DNA of 64,000 nt, from positions 4,955,001 to 5,019,000 of the forward strand of contig NZ_CP041191.1 in NCBI RefSeq assembly GCF_006517275.1. The letters run 5' to 3'. Positions 18,341 to 28,200 of the stretch are shown here, piece by piece. The position numbers and the translations under genes are program-made. The first letter of the stretch is position 1, and each line of letters begins with the position of its first letter. The stretch is from Labrenzia sp. PHM005 (GTDB taxonomy: Bacteria; Pseudomonadota; Alphaproteobacteria; Rhizobiales; Stappiaceae). The notes below the pieces were generated by a model. That model worked only from the letters and a program-made list of their open reading frames with translations. It was not told the origin of the DNA and made no database searches.

Positions 18341-19087
18341 ATGGCAGAGGCAAAACTCCAGAGGTTTCTTTCGAAGTATCTCCGATCCGGGCACCGGAAA
18401 GGTCTCGCATCCGGCTGGAAAACGATGATCGGCGGATTGGCCATCCTAGGCTCGTCTACCACCGGCCATGCCTGTTCTCTGGCTCTGGTTCTGGCGATGG
18501 ACAGCTCTGCTAGTGTCGATGCACGAGAATATCACTTGCAGATCAACGGCTTGGCGGATGCGGTTCAAGATCCGGATGTAATCAACGCAATCGAAGCCGT
18601 TGGCGGGATCTATCTGACAAGCTTTGAATGGAGCGGGCGGTATCAACAGGTGGAGCAATTGGGCTGGCGTTTACTGGATAATACGGACAGCGCCCGCACC
18701 GCGGCATCCATCATCCGCCAGGCCCCACGCGGGTATACGGAGTTTCCGACAGCGCTTGGTTACGCACTGGGACATGCAGCAGTTCTCATGCAGCGGGCGC
18801 CAACCCATTGCCATCGGAAAGTCATCGATGTTGCAGGCGACGGTATCAACAACGACGGTTTTGGCCCGGATAGTGCTTACAAAGCTTTCGACTTTGAAAA
18901 TGTGACCGTCAATGGCCTGGTAATTGGCAGCCCGGATACGATCCCCGTGGACTATTATTATCGTGAAGTCATCAAGGGCCCCGGAGCCTTTGTTGAGATT
19001 GCCAGCACTTTCGATGACTACGCGGACGCGATGAAACGCAAGCTGATCCGGGAAATCATCGGCAACGGACTTGCCGCTGCCGATTAA
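18341..19087 (+). CDS. DUF1194 (VWA-like) secreted protein
   Basis: This 248-residue protein has an N-terminal hydrophobic segment (MIGGLAILGSSTTGHA); an internal ATG at 18425 would make that a cleaner signal peptide. The mature part begins CSLALVLAMDSSASVDAREY, with the metal-coordinating DxSxS of von Willebrand factor A domains, and later DVAGDGINNDG supplies the MIDAS Asp/Gly. This pattern defines the alphaproteobacterial DUF1194 family, probably a periplasmic divalent-cation-dependent adhesion or binding module. It follows the hydrolase by 80 bases on the same strand. Function unknown. Confidence 0.85.
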   Translation: MAEAKLQRFLSKYLRSGHRKGLASGWKTMIGGLAILGSSTTGHACSLALVLAMDSSASVDAREYHLQINGLADAVQDPDVINAIEAVGGIYLTSFEWSGRYQQVEQLGWRLLDNTDSARTAASIIRQAPRGYTEFPTALGYALGHAAVLMQRAPTHCHRKVIDVAGDGINNDGFGPDSAYKAFDFENVTVNGLVIGSPDTIPVDYYYREVIKGPGAFVEIASTFDDYADAMKRKLIREIIGNGLAAAD

Positions 19088-19105
19088 GAATTAGCGTTGA
19101 GCCAC

Positions 19106-20281
19106 TCACGGTTGACGGCGGTCCGCTTGTTCCAAGAGCGCGGTTCCAAATGCTTCACTGGTCCATTTTTCCCTCAAAGCGCGCTGCATCAACTGCTTCT
19201 GTGTTTCCGGGGCCAGACCTCCTACCGGCGGATCGCGATCCAAATTAGTGGGGAAGGAGTAGCCTTCCGCGCAGGCGGACACGGCTGCTTCCAGCAACTT
19301 CCTATCCATGCCGCCTGCCATCATTCTTTCAAGCAATACAGGATAAAGCGCCCGGCACATTGCCAAGCGATCCAAGGACTCCATGGCGCGGCCGAAAGCG
19401 GACGAAACCTGCAAGAGGTTCGCCATCCGCTGAATGTTCTGACTGGAGTTTGCCCCGGCAGCGTGAAACAGAGCCGGATTGAAGAACAACGCATCGCCTT
19501 TGGACAAAGGCAGTTGAACACAAGTATCTTCAAAATAGTCTGCAAAGGCCTGCAGCCTGTAGGCGGCGTATCCAGGCCTGTAAAGCTGCGAAAACGGCAG
19601 AAGTTTCGTCGGCCCACTCTCGACCGGCATGTCGGTGTGCGCCACCGCTCCCTGCAGCGTCATGACCGGCGAAAGGTCGTGGACATGCGCCGGATAGCGC
19701 GCGCAATCCTCCGCTGTCTGAAACCCAAGGTGATAATCCCGGTGGGCTTGCTGCGCAGCCCCGCCCGGCCGGACCAGATTGACCTGGGCGGTCATTTGAT
19801 AATTCGGGCCAAGCCAGGCTTCACAAACCGTATCAAGCGCCGGGTTTGCAAAATAATCTGCAAAGACATCCGGAGCCGCCAGACACAGTTTTTGTAGCGA
19901 GTTCCAAATCCGGTCATTTGAGCCAGCAGCTGCAAAGTGATCCGCACCGCCGCCGCGTGCTTTTTCTTCGGCAATAATCTGATTGTAGACATCTGTTGCC
20001 CGGTCGACCGGTGAGGTATCGGCAAACGTACCTTCGAGAACCAGAACGCCAGACAGGTCTTTGAAAACGCGGGCCCATTCGGCCATCAAACTCCGGCGTT
20101 TGTTGGGATCGGAGAGCATAGATTGCAAATTGGCCACCCTGTAGATCGGGATATTCGCCACAATGCGGTCCGCATACAAAACGTCTGCCGCTGCAAGTCT
20201 GCGCTGTGTCAGCGCCTTAAACGCGTCCAAGTCACAGCTGGTATCATCAAAATAATCACTTGGCCCGGCTTGAAGATCCAT
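19106..20281 (-). CDS. Phytanoyl-CoA dioxygenase (PhyH) family protein
   Basis: The ATG at 20281 follows an excellent GGGAGGG site and gives 391 residues. The double-stranded beta-helix iron site is recognisable as HRDYH (QAHRDYHLGFQ) with a distal His in FFNPALFHAAGANSS and an Arg-containing segment after it. Such enzymes hydroxylate or halogenate small molecules using Fe(II) and 2-oxoglutarate. The substrate is not apparent. It is divergent from a LacI-type regulator 85 bases away, which suggests carbohydrate- or metabolite-responsive control. Confidence 0.85.
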   Translation of the reverse strand: MDLQAGPSDYFDDTSCDLDAFKALTQRRLAAADVLYADRIVANIPIYRVANLQSMLSDPNKRRSLMAEWARVFKDLSGVLVLEGTFADTSPVDRATDVYNQIIAEEKARGGGADHFAAAGSNDRIWNSLQKLCLAAPDVFADYFANPALDTVCEAWLGPNYQMTAQVNLVRPGGAAQQAHRDYHLGFQTAEDCARYPAHVHDLSPVMTLQGAVAHTDMPVESGPTKLLPFSQLYRPGYAAYRLQAFADYFEDTCVQLPLSKGDALFFNPALFHAAGANSSQNIQRMANLLQVSSAFGRAMESLDRLAMCRALYPVLLERMMAGGMDRKLLEAAVSACAEGYSFPTNLDRDPPVGGLAPETQKQLMQRALREKWTSEAFGTALLEQADRRQP

Positions 20282-20366
20282 GATGCCCTCCCTGATCTGA
20301 TCTTTCATCGACCGTACCAGAGACAGCTCTTGCAAGCGGGCTCAAAAACCATCAAGAATCCATCAA

Positions 20367-21392
20367 ATGACACATCGCTTCCCAGTCAAAGAAATCGCTC
20401 TTCAATCCGGCCTCAGTACGGCAACCGTGGACCGTGTCCTGAACAATCGTACCCATGTCAGTCCACAGACCCGCCGCCGGGTACAGGATGCGATTGAGGA
20501 GCTTGGCCGGCAGGAAAGTCAGCTGGCAGCCCGGGGACGGCGGGTGTTTATCGATGTTTTGGTAGAGGCACCCAACCGATTTAATCGCGAAGTTCTACGT
20601 GCTTGCGAGGCCATCCTGGGTGAATTCAGGCCACTCGCAATCCGGCCACGGTTCAGGCTGTTTGAGACGATGACACCAGAAGACTGCGCTCTGGAACTGG
20701 ACAGGATCAGCAAACGGGGCAGCCAAGGTGTTTGCCTCAAGGCCCGCGACACAGAATTGACCCGGTCAGCAATCTCCAAATTGGCAGACAAGGGCATTCC
20801 TGTCGTAACCATCTTCACCGACAATCCGGGATCCAAGCGGTTTGCTTATGCTGGGCTCAACAACAAAAGGGCTGGAGAAACAGCGGCCTATTTGATGCAT
20901 CAATGGCTTCCACTTGAGGCCCGCACCGTCCTTACCACCTTGAGCCAGCACAGTTTTCAAGGCGAAGAAGACCGGTACTCCGGATACCGCTCCAGTTTGC
21001 TTGCCTTACGCCCCGGCCTCTCTCTTATCGACGCGAGCGGCGGCGGGGGCCATAATCCGGCCACCGGCCGGGAGGTCGCCGGCAAGATCCGGCCCGGCCA
21101 ACCAGTTGATGGTGTCTATTCCATGGGGGGTGGCAACCGCGCGATCCTCACCGCGCTGGACGATGCAGGTATCTCACCGGCAGTGTTCATTGCCCACGAT
21201 CTCGACGAAGACAATCTCGACCTGTTGAAGCAAGGGAAGTTGTCGGCTGTGCTCTACCATGATCTCAAAAACGACATGCGGGCGGCCTTTCGGGTGTGCC
21301 TTGCCCATCATGGGATCGTAGAAGCACCGACACAAATGGAGAGCGATATCCAAATTGTCACGCCGATGAACATTCCTGCCGGCAGTTTCTAA
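20367..21392 (+). CDS. LacI-family transcriptional regulator
   Basis: The 341-residue protein starts with the LacI helix-turn-helix and hinge, VKEIALQSGLSTATVDRVLN and VSPQTRRRVQDAIEELG, followed by a periplasmic-binding-protein-like effector domain (SKRGSQGVCLKARD, IPVVTIFTDNPG, DGVYSMGGGNRAIL). The effector domain resembles those of sugar- or polyol-responsive regulators with a type I substrate-binding fold. It probably regulates the divergent PhyH gene and itself. The family is certain, the ligand unknown. Confidence 0.92.
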   Translation: MTHRFPVKEIALQSGLSTATVDRVLNNRTHVSPQTRRRVQDAIEELGRQESQLAARGRRVFIDVLVEAPNRFNREVLRACEAILGEFRPLAIRPRFRLFETMTPEDCALELDRISKRGSQGVCLKARDTELTRSAISKLADKGIPVVTIFTDNPGSKRFAYAGLNNKRAGETAAYLMHQWLPLEARTVLTTLSQHSFQGEEDRYSGYRSSLLALRPGLSLIDASGGGGHNPATGREVAGKIRPGQPVDGVYSMGGGNRAILTALDDAGISPAVFIAHDLDEDNLDLLKQGKLSAVLYHDLKNDMRAAFRVCLAHHGIVEAPTQMESDIQIVTPMNIPAGSF

Positions 21393-21413
21393 CCACCGGG
21401 CCGTGTACAGGCC

Positions 21414-22112
21414 TCAATACTCCGGCTTGCCGTGTTCCTCTTCCATTTGCCGGTAAAAATCCTTGAGCGTGGTGCCCGGTTCCGGGCGGAACTTGTCGCC
21501 GGTTTCCTTCACATCCGTCATCCGGTCGAGCCGGAACATGCGGAAATCCTTCCGAAGTTCGCACCAGGCGACCAGGGTCCACACCTTGCCCCAGAACCAC
21601 AAGCCGAGCGGCCGAAGCACGCGTTCTGATGACCGCTCCTTGGCATCGATGTAAGTGACCGACAGGCATTTGCGCTTGTCGGAGGCCACTTCCAGAAAAT
21701 CGATCAGCGCCCGGACCTCTTCGGTCATTTCCGGGGCAAAGGCGTGGATCTCCACCTCGTTCTGCCGCACCCGCATTTTTTCCGGGATCACGGCATCGAT
21801 CTTGATCATCGCCTCTTCTGCAGCCCGGGCCATCGCCGCCCCGCCCCACGCCCGGATGAGCCGGGCGCCGGCAAGAAGGGCAACGATTTCGTCCCGGGTG
21901 AACATGAGCGGCGGCAGATCATAGCCATCGCGCAGAATATAACCGACCCCGGCCGCGCCCTCGATGGGCACACCAGAGGCCTGCAGATCGGCGATATCCC
22001 GGTAGATGGTCCGTTCAGAGACTTCCAGCCATTCAGACAGCTGGCGGGCCCTGACGAGGCGGCCGCCACGCAGATACTGAACAATCTGAAACAAGCGGTC
22101 GGCGCGCCTCAT
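21414..22112 (-). CDS. YafY-type HTH/WYL-domain transcriptional regulator
   Basis: The 232-residue product has an N-terminal winged HTH (LVRARQLSEWLEVSERTIYR) and a C-terminal WYL domain (CLSVTYIDAKERSSERVL, PLGLWFWGKVWTLVAWCE, FRMFRLDRMTDV). An AAGGTG ribosome site precedes the ATG. It is the second gene of a two-gene operon after a VOC protein (12 bases between). WYL regulators often bind nucleotides or modified ligands. An 11-bp perfect inverted repeat upstream of the operon is its likely operator. Confidence 0.92.
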   Translation of the reverse strand: MRRADRLFQIVQYLRGGRLVRARQLSEWLEVSERTIYRDIADLQASGVPIEGAAGVGYILRDGYDLPPLMFTRDEIVALLAGARLIRAWGGAAMARAAEEAMIKIDAVIPEKMRVRQNEVEIHAFAPEMTEEVRALIDFLEVASDKRKCLSVTYIDAKERSSERVLRPLGLWFWGKVWTLVAWCELRKDFRMFRLDRMTDVKETGDKFRPEPGTTLKDFYRQMEEEHGKPEY

Positions 22113-22124
22113 GGCAAAAGCACC

Positions 22125-22505
22125 TTACGCGTTGACGGCAAACATGCCGATGGAATTGCCGTCCAAATCTTCGCCATAAGCAAAGCGGCCGGCTGGAATC
22201 GGGATCGGATCGGACAAAACCTCACCGCCGGCCTTGGCAAAGCGCTCCATGGTTTCTTCCAAAGTATCCGGGCAGGCAAGATGGATGGTTGGGCCAGTGC
22301 CCTTTGGCGCAGGTTTGCCGGGATAGAGATGTCCGGCAATTCCGTTTTCACAGTTGCATGGGAACATGGCAATGTGGTTGGGGCCCATATCGGTGATGAG
22401 ATTGAGTTCGGTCTTAAAAACGTTGTTGTAGAACTCGATCGCCTTGTCCAGATCAGAAACGGGGATTTCCATCCAGACATTGAAATTGTCGGGCTTGAAG
22501 GTCAT
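22125..22505 (-). CDS. VOC (glyoxalase/bleomycin-resistance fold) family protein
   Basis: A 126-residue single-domain VOC protein: WMEIPVSDLDKAIEFYNNVF opens the first beta-alpha-beta-beta-beta module, and FAYGEDLDGNSIGMFAVNA closes the second with the usual DxDGN-type end. Metal ligands are not obviously the glyoxalase set, so isomerase or antibiotic-binding roles remain open. It is first in the operon with the WYL regulator. Similar VOC/YafY pairs are common in alphaproteobacteria and their substrates are generally unknown. Confidence 0.88.
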   Translation of the reverse strand: MTFKPDNFNVWMEIPVSDLDKAIEFYNNVFKTELNLITDMGPNHIAMFPCNCENGIAGHLYPGKPAPKGTGPTIHLACPDTLEETMERFAKAGGEVLSDPIPIPAGRFAYGEDLDGNSIGMFAVNA

Positions 22506-22549
22506 GGGTAACTCCTGAATTGCGTTAACAGGAGGGACACTAGCAGCCC

Positions 22550-22575
22550 CCTCCTGACAGCTTCCTGTCAGGAGG
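22550..22575. promoter_or_regulatory. Perfect inverted repeat upstream of the VOC-WYL operon
   Basis: CCTCCTGACAG and CTGTCAGGAGG form an 11-bp perfect dyad around a CTTC spacer, centred about 57 bases upstream of the VOC start. There is no T-run toward the genes, so an operator for the WYL regulator is more likely than a terminator. Confidence 0.55.
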
Positions 22576-22629
22576 TTTCAGGAATATTCTGTTTTGTTTC
22601 GATCAAGGCTTTCGATTTCCAACCCTTGA

Positions 22630-23027
22630 TCATTTTCGTGCCGACAATCCGCGCGCAAGGCTCTTTGCGCCATCGACCAGGAAGAGGCTGGTCACAATCG
22701 CCCCGCCCCAGTCGCGCAACACTGGAACTTCGGCAATCTGCCAGCCAAAGTGAAACACGCTATCAAAGCAAACCGCCGCCCACCAAAGGCCAAGCGGCAG
22801 AACAAAAACCAGCCGCCCCAACCGGCCAGCGGACAAGAAATGGCCGGTTTCTGCGATCAACACCGTGCGGGCCTGCTGGCGCGCGGTGATTTCGGCCCGG
22901 ATTTCCTCCGCCGCAAGATCTGCCTCGATCCGGCGGTTTTCAATTTGCGCAGCCGTCCGTTTTCCAGATGCTGCAGCAAACGGCCCAAAATTCCGGAACT
23001 GAGAATTTGCAGAAGCCAGCCGATCAC
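22630..23027 (-). pseudogene. Lysis-cassette membrane protein, apparently frameshifted
   Basis: A GTG at 23027 overlaps the stop of the upstream gene as GTGA and opens a frame beginning VIGWLLQILSSGILGRLL, typical of small phage/GTA membrane proteins. After about 22 codons (near 22962, in CTGGAAAACGG) the plausible sequence continues in the next frame as RTAAQIENRRIEADLAAEEI, ARQQARTVLIAETGHF and a two-helix hydrophobic C-terminus (VFVLPLGLWWAAVCFDSVF, GAIVTSLFLVDGAKSL). The second frame alone stays open from 23097, but its early codons look unrelated to any protein. So either a one-base indel has broken it or a -1 shift joins the two. It resembles the holin-associated proteins that follow an endolysin. 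Confidence 0.5.
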
Positions 23028-23236
23028 CTGCCGCTACCCTTACGCCAGCCGGCCGGGCCGGACGTGATGTGGCGCAGCACAATATTGGCCAGTCCAATCC
23101 CCAGCATCACCAGCGCCGCCCGTTCCGGCGGCATGATTGCATTCCAATCGGCCGCCCCCAAAAATGTCAGCATCTCAAGAAGCACGACAGCCGCACCAAC
23201 AGCGCCATTCAGGACAAGCGTTTTCCAGCCACGCAT
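23024..23236 (-). CDS. Small holin-like membrane protein
   Basis: This 70-residue product starts MRGWKTLVLNGAVGAAVVLL, has two hydrophobic stretches (about 8-28 and 40-57) with a short polar loop containing PPERAA, and ends in a basic tail. This layout is common among phage proteins next to endolysin genes. It lies 337 bases downstream of the GH24 endolysin and overlaps the next gene by four bases. A holin or spanin-like role is inferred from position and membrane topology, not from a diagnostic motif. Confidence 0.65.
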   Translation of the reverse strand: MRGWKTLVLNGAVGAAVVLLEMLTFLGAADWNAIMPPERAALVMLGIGLANIVLRHITSGPAGWRKGSGR

Positions 23237-23573
23237 AGGGACCTCCAGGGTCTATTGGGGAAGAGATGGGATTTCTTGACGGTATAGCTGCGGCACGAAA
23301 AGGTGCGCCCCAGCTTTCACATCTCCCGAGGCGGAGATGTCGCGGCACCCAGCCAGTGAGTTCTTAGTAAGATTTTGTTGGTTGGATCTCTTCCACACGG
23401 TCATCCCCGCCCCAGGAAGCTGAAGTGTGTGGGGATCTACTCGCGATCCCACTTGCCGCAGGTTATGCGCGTTTGAAGGTAGGCTCTGCAAACGAGTGGA
23501 TCCCCGGTCTACGCTGCGCTGCGCCGGGGATGACCGCTGTAGAAGGTGGGAAATTTGATCAAAGAAACGAAGT
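23237..23573. repeat. Intergenic palindromic repeat element inside the GTA/lysis region
   Basis: This 337-base gap carries nested GC-rich palindromes: ATCCCC (23403-23408) pairs with GGGGAT (about 23431-23436), then GGATC...GATCC follows, and ATCCCCGG (23500-23507) pairs with CCGGGGAT (23524-23531). The sequence style matches dispersed palindromic elements of alphaproteobacterial intergenic regions. I see no gene in it. Confidence 0.5.
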
Positions 23574-24464
23574 TCAAAACCGGCCGAGCCGGTGTTTTAA
23601 TTCCAGAAGGAGTGCCCCGCGTTGGGTCCAAAGCCAAAGGGCTCCGGCACCGGTTGCCGCCACACCGGCGAGAAGCAGCAGTGTGAGCGGGCCCGGCACC
23701 TTCTCCAGCAACAGGCCGCCGCCGGTCAGGAGGGTCAACACGCCAACAAGGCCGGTGCCGTTGCGCAGCGCGCTGGTCCGCTCTAACGCGGCGCGGGTTG
23801 CCGGGCCGGGAATACCGTCCACCACCAGGGGAGGATTGGCCTTTTGAAAGGCGCGCACTGCCGCCTTGGTCAATGGGCCAAAATAGCCGTCGATCGGGCC
23901 GGGATCGCAGCCGAGGGCTTTCAAGGCGCGTTGCAGGTCTATGATATCACTGCCAGGAGCGGGCGCAGACGCAACTGCTGCCAGGCCATAATCGCCGTGC
24001 TCCAACAATCTGGCTTCAGCGGCCCGGCGTTTGACGAGACCTTTTAACCGGCGCCCGCCTGCAGTGGTTCCCGTCTGGCTCAAGAGGCGGGCTGCCTCAC
24101 CGGTGCGGCCGTCTTTTAGTTTAAGGGCCCAGCGCCAGGACAGCGCCCGGGACCCGAGATTATAAACCACCGACACACAGGCATCGAATTGCTCCTGGGT
24201 CAGCTTCGGCAGGGTTTTGCGCACAGGCGGTGCGTATTCCTGATCCAGCAGGGTCAGAAGCAGTTTGTTGGCATGTTCGCGGGACAGGCGGTCCCCTACA
24301 GCCAGACGTTTGCCGTGGCGTTTGCGCCACCAGCCGGAGAAAATCCGGCTGCGCATGGTAAACCCATATCCGATCGTGACGATCCCGGCGGGATCGAGAT
24401 ATCCGCGGGACACAAACCCCTCGTGCGCTGCTAAAAAGGCAAGCCCCTGATCACTGACCTTCAT
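23574..24464 (-). CDS. GH24 lysozyme-like endolysin with peptidoglycan-binding domain
   Basis: The ATG at 24464 follows GGGAGGGGG and gives 296 residues. Residues 1-155 form a T4-lysozyme-type (glycoside hydrolase 24) domain with the Glu-8-Asp-5-Thr spacing: Glu15 (AHEGF), Asp24 (YLDPAG), Thr30 (VTIGYG). Residues about 175-232 are a peptidoglycan-binding-1 domain (LQRALKALGCDPGPIDGYFG, AVRAFQKANPP). The C-terminus has two hydrophobic helices (about 245-283), so the enzyme may be membrane-attached. It lies just beyond the DUF2793 gene at the 3' end of the GTA cluster and probably lyses producer cells to release particles. Confidence 0.9.
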   Translation of the reverse strand: MKVSDQGLAFLAAHEGFVSRGYLDPAGIVTIGYGFTMRSRIFSGWWRKRHGKRLAVGDRLSREHANKLLLTLLDQEYAPPVRKTLPKLTQEQFDACVSVVYNLGSRALSWRWALKLKDGRTGEAARLLSQTGTTAGGRRLKGLVKRRAAEARLLEHGDYGLAAVASAPAPGSDIIDLQRALKALGCDPGPIDGYFGPLTKAAVRAFQKANPPLVVDGIPGPATRAALERTSALRNGTGLVGVLTLLTGGGLLLEKVPGPLTLLLLAGVAATGAGALWLWTQRGALLLELKHRLGRF

Positions 24465-24540
24465 AAAAGCCCCCTCCCGGACTGTGCGGTTGGACATAAA
24501 GACGCGATGAAGCTGCAACTGTGATTGTGCACGCCGCGGC

Positions 24541-25266
24541 CTAAGCCGAGGGCGCAACCGGCACAAAACAATGGACAGCCAATCGCACGGTGCCGCCTGA
24601 AAAACTGCCGCCATTGGCGGTGAGGCGCACGGCAGTATCGGAATAAAAAGCCGTCGGGCCGATCACACCAAGATTGCTGCTCCCAGCAGAAACACCCAGA
24701 GAGCCGCCGAATTTGGATTGTTCACCAGCCAAGCCACAGTCGTAGGACGTGGCTCCGGTCACGGTGACGGTTGTCCGGGACGACACACAATAGACAATGG
24801 CCCGGTCCGGGATGATTGCAGCCGTTTCCACATAAGCACCTGACAGCGCTGTGAGTTCTGCTTCAATCACTCGGTGTTCGCTCAGGGCACCAAAACTGCC
24901 GCGCGCCAAAAGGCGTGTGTCAGAAAAGACTCCATCCATTTCCTGCCAGGCACCGGATAGATACTTCAGGCCAATGCCTTCCATGGTTACATGGACAGAC
25001 AGCCCCTCGAAGGGGGCATAAAACTCCCAAACGCCATTGCGCCATTCCGCGATTTGGCCATCCCGCCCTGCCCATTCGGCTGTTGCAGAAGCGGCGACCA
25101 AATAAAGATCGCCTTCAGTTGCCGCCGGCGGTGCTGTCAGCGTGCGCGATTTCACGGCCGGATGGCTGAGCGCATCCATTCGCAAGAGGGATTCATTGTG
25201 GGTGACGTGCTTCTGGGCTTGGGCAGCAGCCAGCAGCGGCAGCGCCAGACGGGATGTCTCAGACAT
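24541..25266 (-). CDS. DUF2793 domain protein, probable GTA fibre or spike
   Basis: The ATG at 25266 overlaps the end of the g15 gene by 8 bases and has an AAAGG site. The 241-residue protein opens with the DUF2793 signature, SETSRLALPLLAAAQAQKHVTHNESLLRMD, followed by AAPPAATEGDLYLVAA-type and GQIAEWRNGVWEFYAP segments. The C-terminal half is beta-rich and Gly/Ser-rich (SGGTVRLAVHC), like a receptor-binding head. DUF2793 proteins occur as accessory fibre or spike components of RcGTA, encoded away from the main cluster there. Here it directly follows the host-specificity gene. Confidence 0.85.
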   Translation of the reverse strand: MSETSRLALPLLAAAQAQKHVTHNESLLRMDALSHPAVKSRTLTAPPAATEGDLYLVAASATAEWAGRDGQIAEWRNGVWEFYAPFEGLSVHVTMEGIGLKYLSGAWQEMDGVFSDTRLLARGSFGALSEHRVIEAELTALSGAYVETAAIIPDRAIVYCVSSRTTVTVTGATSYDCGLAGEQSKFGGSLGVSAGSSNLGVIGPTAFYSDTAVRLTANGGSFSGGTVRLAVHCFVPVAPSA

Positions 25267-28200
25267 GACAGGTGGCCTTTCGTTCAAAGCCGCGCCCGAC
25301 GCGGCGGGACAGCTGGGCAACGGCGACATTCAAACTGGTCACCGGACTGCCGAAATCCAGGAGTTCATCTGCCGAGGAATAAAGAACCTCGGACGTCCCG
25401 CTGGTCACTGTCCGCAAAACGGCATCTCCCGGTGACAGAATGTCGACCTCATAAGCTTCCAGATCTTCGCCGAGCGGCACCTCGCTTTGCTCCCAGCTGA
25501 CGCCACCTTCCCGCGTTTGGCGGATCCAGGAGACCAAAACACCACCTACGGTCCGCCTGGCCTTCAGATGCACCGGCGCAAGAGGCTTGGCGGCCCGCTG
25601 CGTGCTGGTGTGCAAGAGCGCAACCACCGCTGGGTCATCCAGCGCACGGCCTTGGGGCACCAGCCGGTAGTTTAAGCCAAGCCCCGACTGCTCCGCTGAC
25701 AGTGGCACCAACGGAACGCGGTCCTCCGACAAGAAAACCACATCCGCGCCGGAGGCTGCGCCCGACAGCATCTCCGGTTCCGTACCGCGTTGCGCCCGCA
25801 GCAATGTGCTCAGACGGTACGTGTTTGTTCCGGTAAGTTCAGCGGTTTGGAACTGCAGGACTTCCCAGCCGCCGTTCTGACAGCGCACGGCCAGTGCATT
25901 GGCACCTGCCAAAACATCGGTTTCTGATCGGCTCTGCAGTTGCCCCTCGTAAAGTTCGACGGTCATTGTGTTGGCACGGTCGAATACCCAAAGCGGACCA
26001 GCGCTCAAAGGCGCGGTCAATTTGCCCATCACGGCGGGCGCGTCGAGTGTCATGACCGGAGCAAATCCGCTGCCAGAGGCACTGCGCATCACGCTCAGAA
26101 CTCCAGGCCAGGGCTTTGCGCGCGCGGCCAGGCGCACCGCGTCGTCCGGGTCGCTCTCAATGAGCTTCGGCAAATCCAGAAAGACAGCATGAGCTGGACT
26201 GAGATCGCTGTTTTGAAAAACTGTTCCAGGCTTGTCACTGGCATTTGCTGCAGGCGATAAATCCGCCGCGACCCGAACCGCCTCAATCCGGCGCAGCCCG
26301 GCGTCTTCGATCGCGGTCACCCGCACCATCAACGGCGGATCGAATGTGGTCGTAGGCGTGCCGTTGATCGCAACAACATCACCTGGTTCCAGGCCAATCC
26401 GGTCCGGTCCGACGGCAAAGGTCACCCGCTCGCGCTCCGACCAGATTCGGTAAAGCCGTCTGTCAGCAGCAATGTGCAAAGGCTCGGTCATGGAACTGGC
26501 TGGCAGGGTCTGCGTTTCAACTTGCTGGCTGCCGCCCTCCAGACGCCGGGAGGCGGCAATCCGGCGCCGAAAATCACTCACCGGATCGTCCGCTCCGAGC
26601 CGGATTTCGGCAGACAATTCATTGGCCTGCGCCCGTGTCCGCGACAAAAGCGGTTCCTCTTCGCCCGGCTCGGCCAGATCCGCGGCGTTTAAAGAAACCA
26701 CAGCTTCCGGCGGTATGGACGAGAGCTCCACATGAGTGCGCCGGTCGGACGCCAATCCGGAAAAGGCTGTCAGAACCGGCTCCAGAACGTCGCGAGCGCT
26801 TACCGGACCGCTCAAGAGGTATCCGTCGAGACTTCCCCCAAGCCCGGTCACTTTCACGTCTGCATCAGAAATACCGTAGTCGGCCAGCACTGCTTTGCAG
26901 AGCCCTTGAATACTGATCCCTCCGAGACGCCCGGAGAGCCAATGGCCAAGCCGCCAATTGCCGCCGTCCGCCCAGACATCTGAAAACATCGGAAACGCAG
27001 GAAACGGCCGCGCGTCCCAGGTCCAAAGGTAAATCCCGTCCGGATCCACCATTGGCCCGCCATAAACGGCGGACACCGGATTGTCACCAGCAGCCACCTC
27101 CGGATGGCTGTCCGACCACCAGCTCAAAGAGGCTTCCAGCGCCCGGCGCTGGCTGACGTCATCCCGAAAGCCCCTGGAAAAATGCGGCACGGCACTTTCC
27201 GAGGATTTCGGATCCACAAAGACATTCGGTTGATTGGCGCCCCGGTCCACCGCCGGAAACCCCAGTTCGGTCATACGGATCGGCTTGGATTGAGGCACCC
27301 AAGCTGTCGGCGACGCTACTTCGGTGCCGCCGACACGCTCATAATGGAGGTTTTGCCAAAAGCCCCAAAGATCCTTGGTCCGGTAGACCCAAGGTTTGTT
27401 ATGCGCGCCATCTGTAATGGCGGTGCGGTGTCCAGAGGTGCGGTCAGCCTCAGAGGCGTAGTACCAGTCATAATACTCACCGCCTTGAACACCTGCGCGC
27501 GAGTCTTTGAGATCATAAGGATTGACGCCGCCGTCCGGATCGCCGCCGTCGCGCACATCAGTGAGCGGCAGGTAGTTGTCGATGCCGATGAAATCGACGT
27601 CCGGTGAGGACCAGACGGTATCCAGTGGAAACCGCAATTCGGTTCCCGAGACCTGATGAGCCCCATACTCGGACCAATCGGCGGCATAGGAAATTTTCGT
27701 GTCACTGCCTACGAGCGCCCGGACATCTGCTGCGAGCGCCCGCAAAGCGTCGGCAAACGGGTAACTGCCGCCGCCCGCATGAGATCGTGTCAGCCCGCGC
27801 AATTCCGATCCGACCAAAATGCTCTCCACTCCGCCCGCCGCCTTGGAGAGCGCGGCACAATGGAGAATATGGCGGCGGAAGGACCACTCAGCCGGACCTG
27901 TATAAGAAATGCTGCCGCCGGAAACAGAGAAATGAGCCGCCGTTGCCGTGCCAACAAAGCTTGCAACATCGGCCCCGACTGTTCCGCTGGTCACGATCCG
28001 CCCGCGCCAGGGATACGGCGCTTGTTCCGCCCCGCCATGGGGATCCGGCAAGCCGTTGCCGGCCGGAACATCCATCATGATGAACGGATAAAGCAGCACC
28101 TCCAGTCCGCGGCTTTTCAGGTCCTGAATTGCGGCAATCACCGTGTCGTCAGAGGGCGTTCCGCCATAAGCGGGCCGCCCGTCAATTCTTGAAACTTCGT

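Noticed and set aside
19097..19897. Plus-strand open frame of 266 codons over the PhyH gene
   Set aside because: Antisense of a protein with an intact iron-binding motif; no motif or ribosome site of its own.
20329..20336. CTTGCAAG palindrome between the PhyH and LacI genes as a LacI operator
   Set aside because: It is only 8 bases, and lacks the central CG and longer arms typical of LacI-family sites.
21744..22511. Plus-strand open frame of 255 codons over the WYL/VOC operon
   Set aside because: Antisense shadow spanning two genes with secure families.
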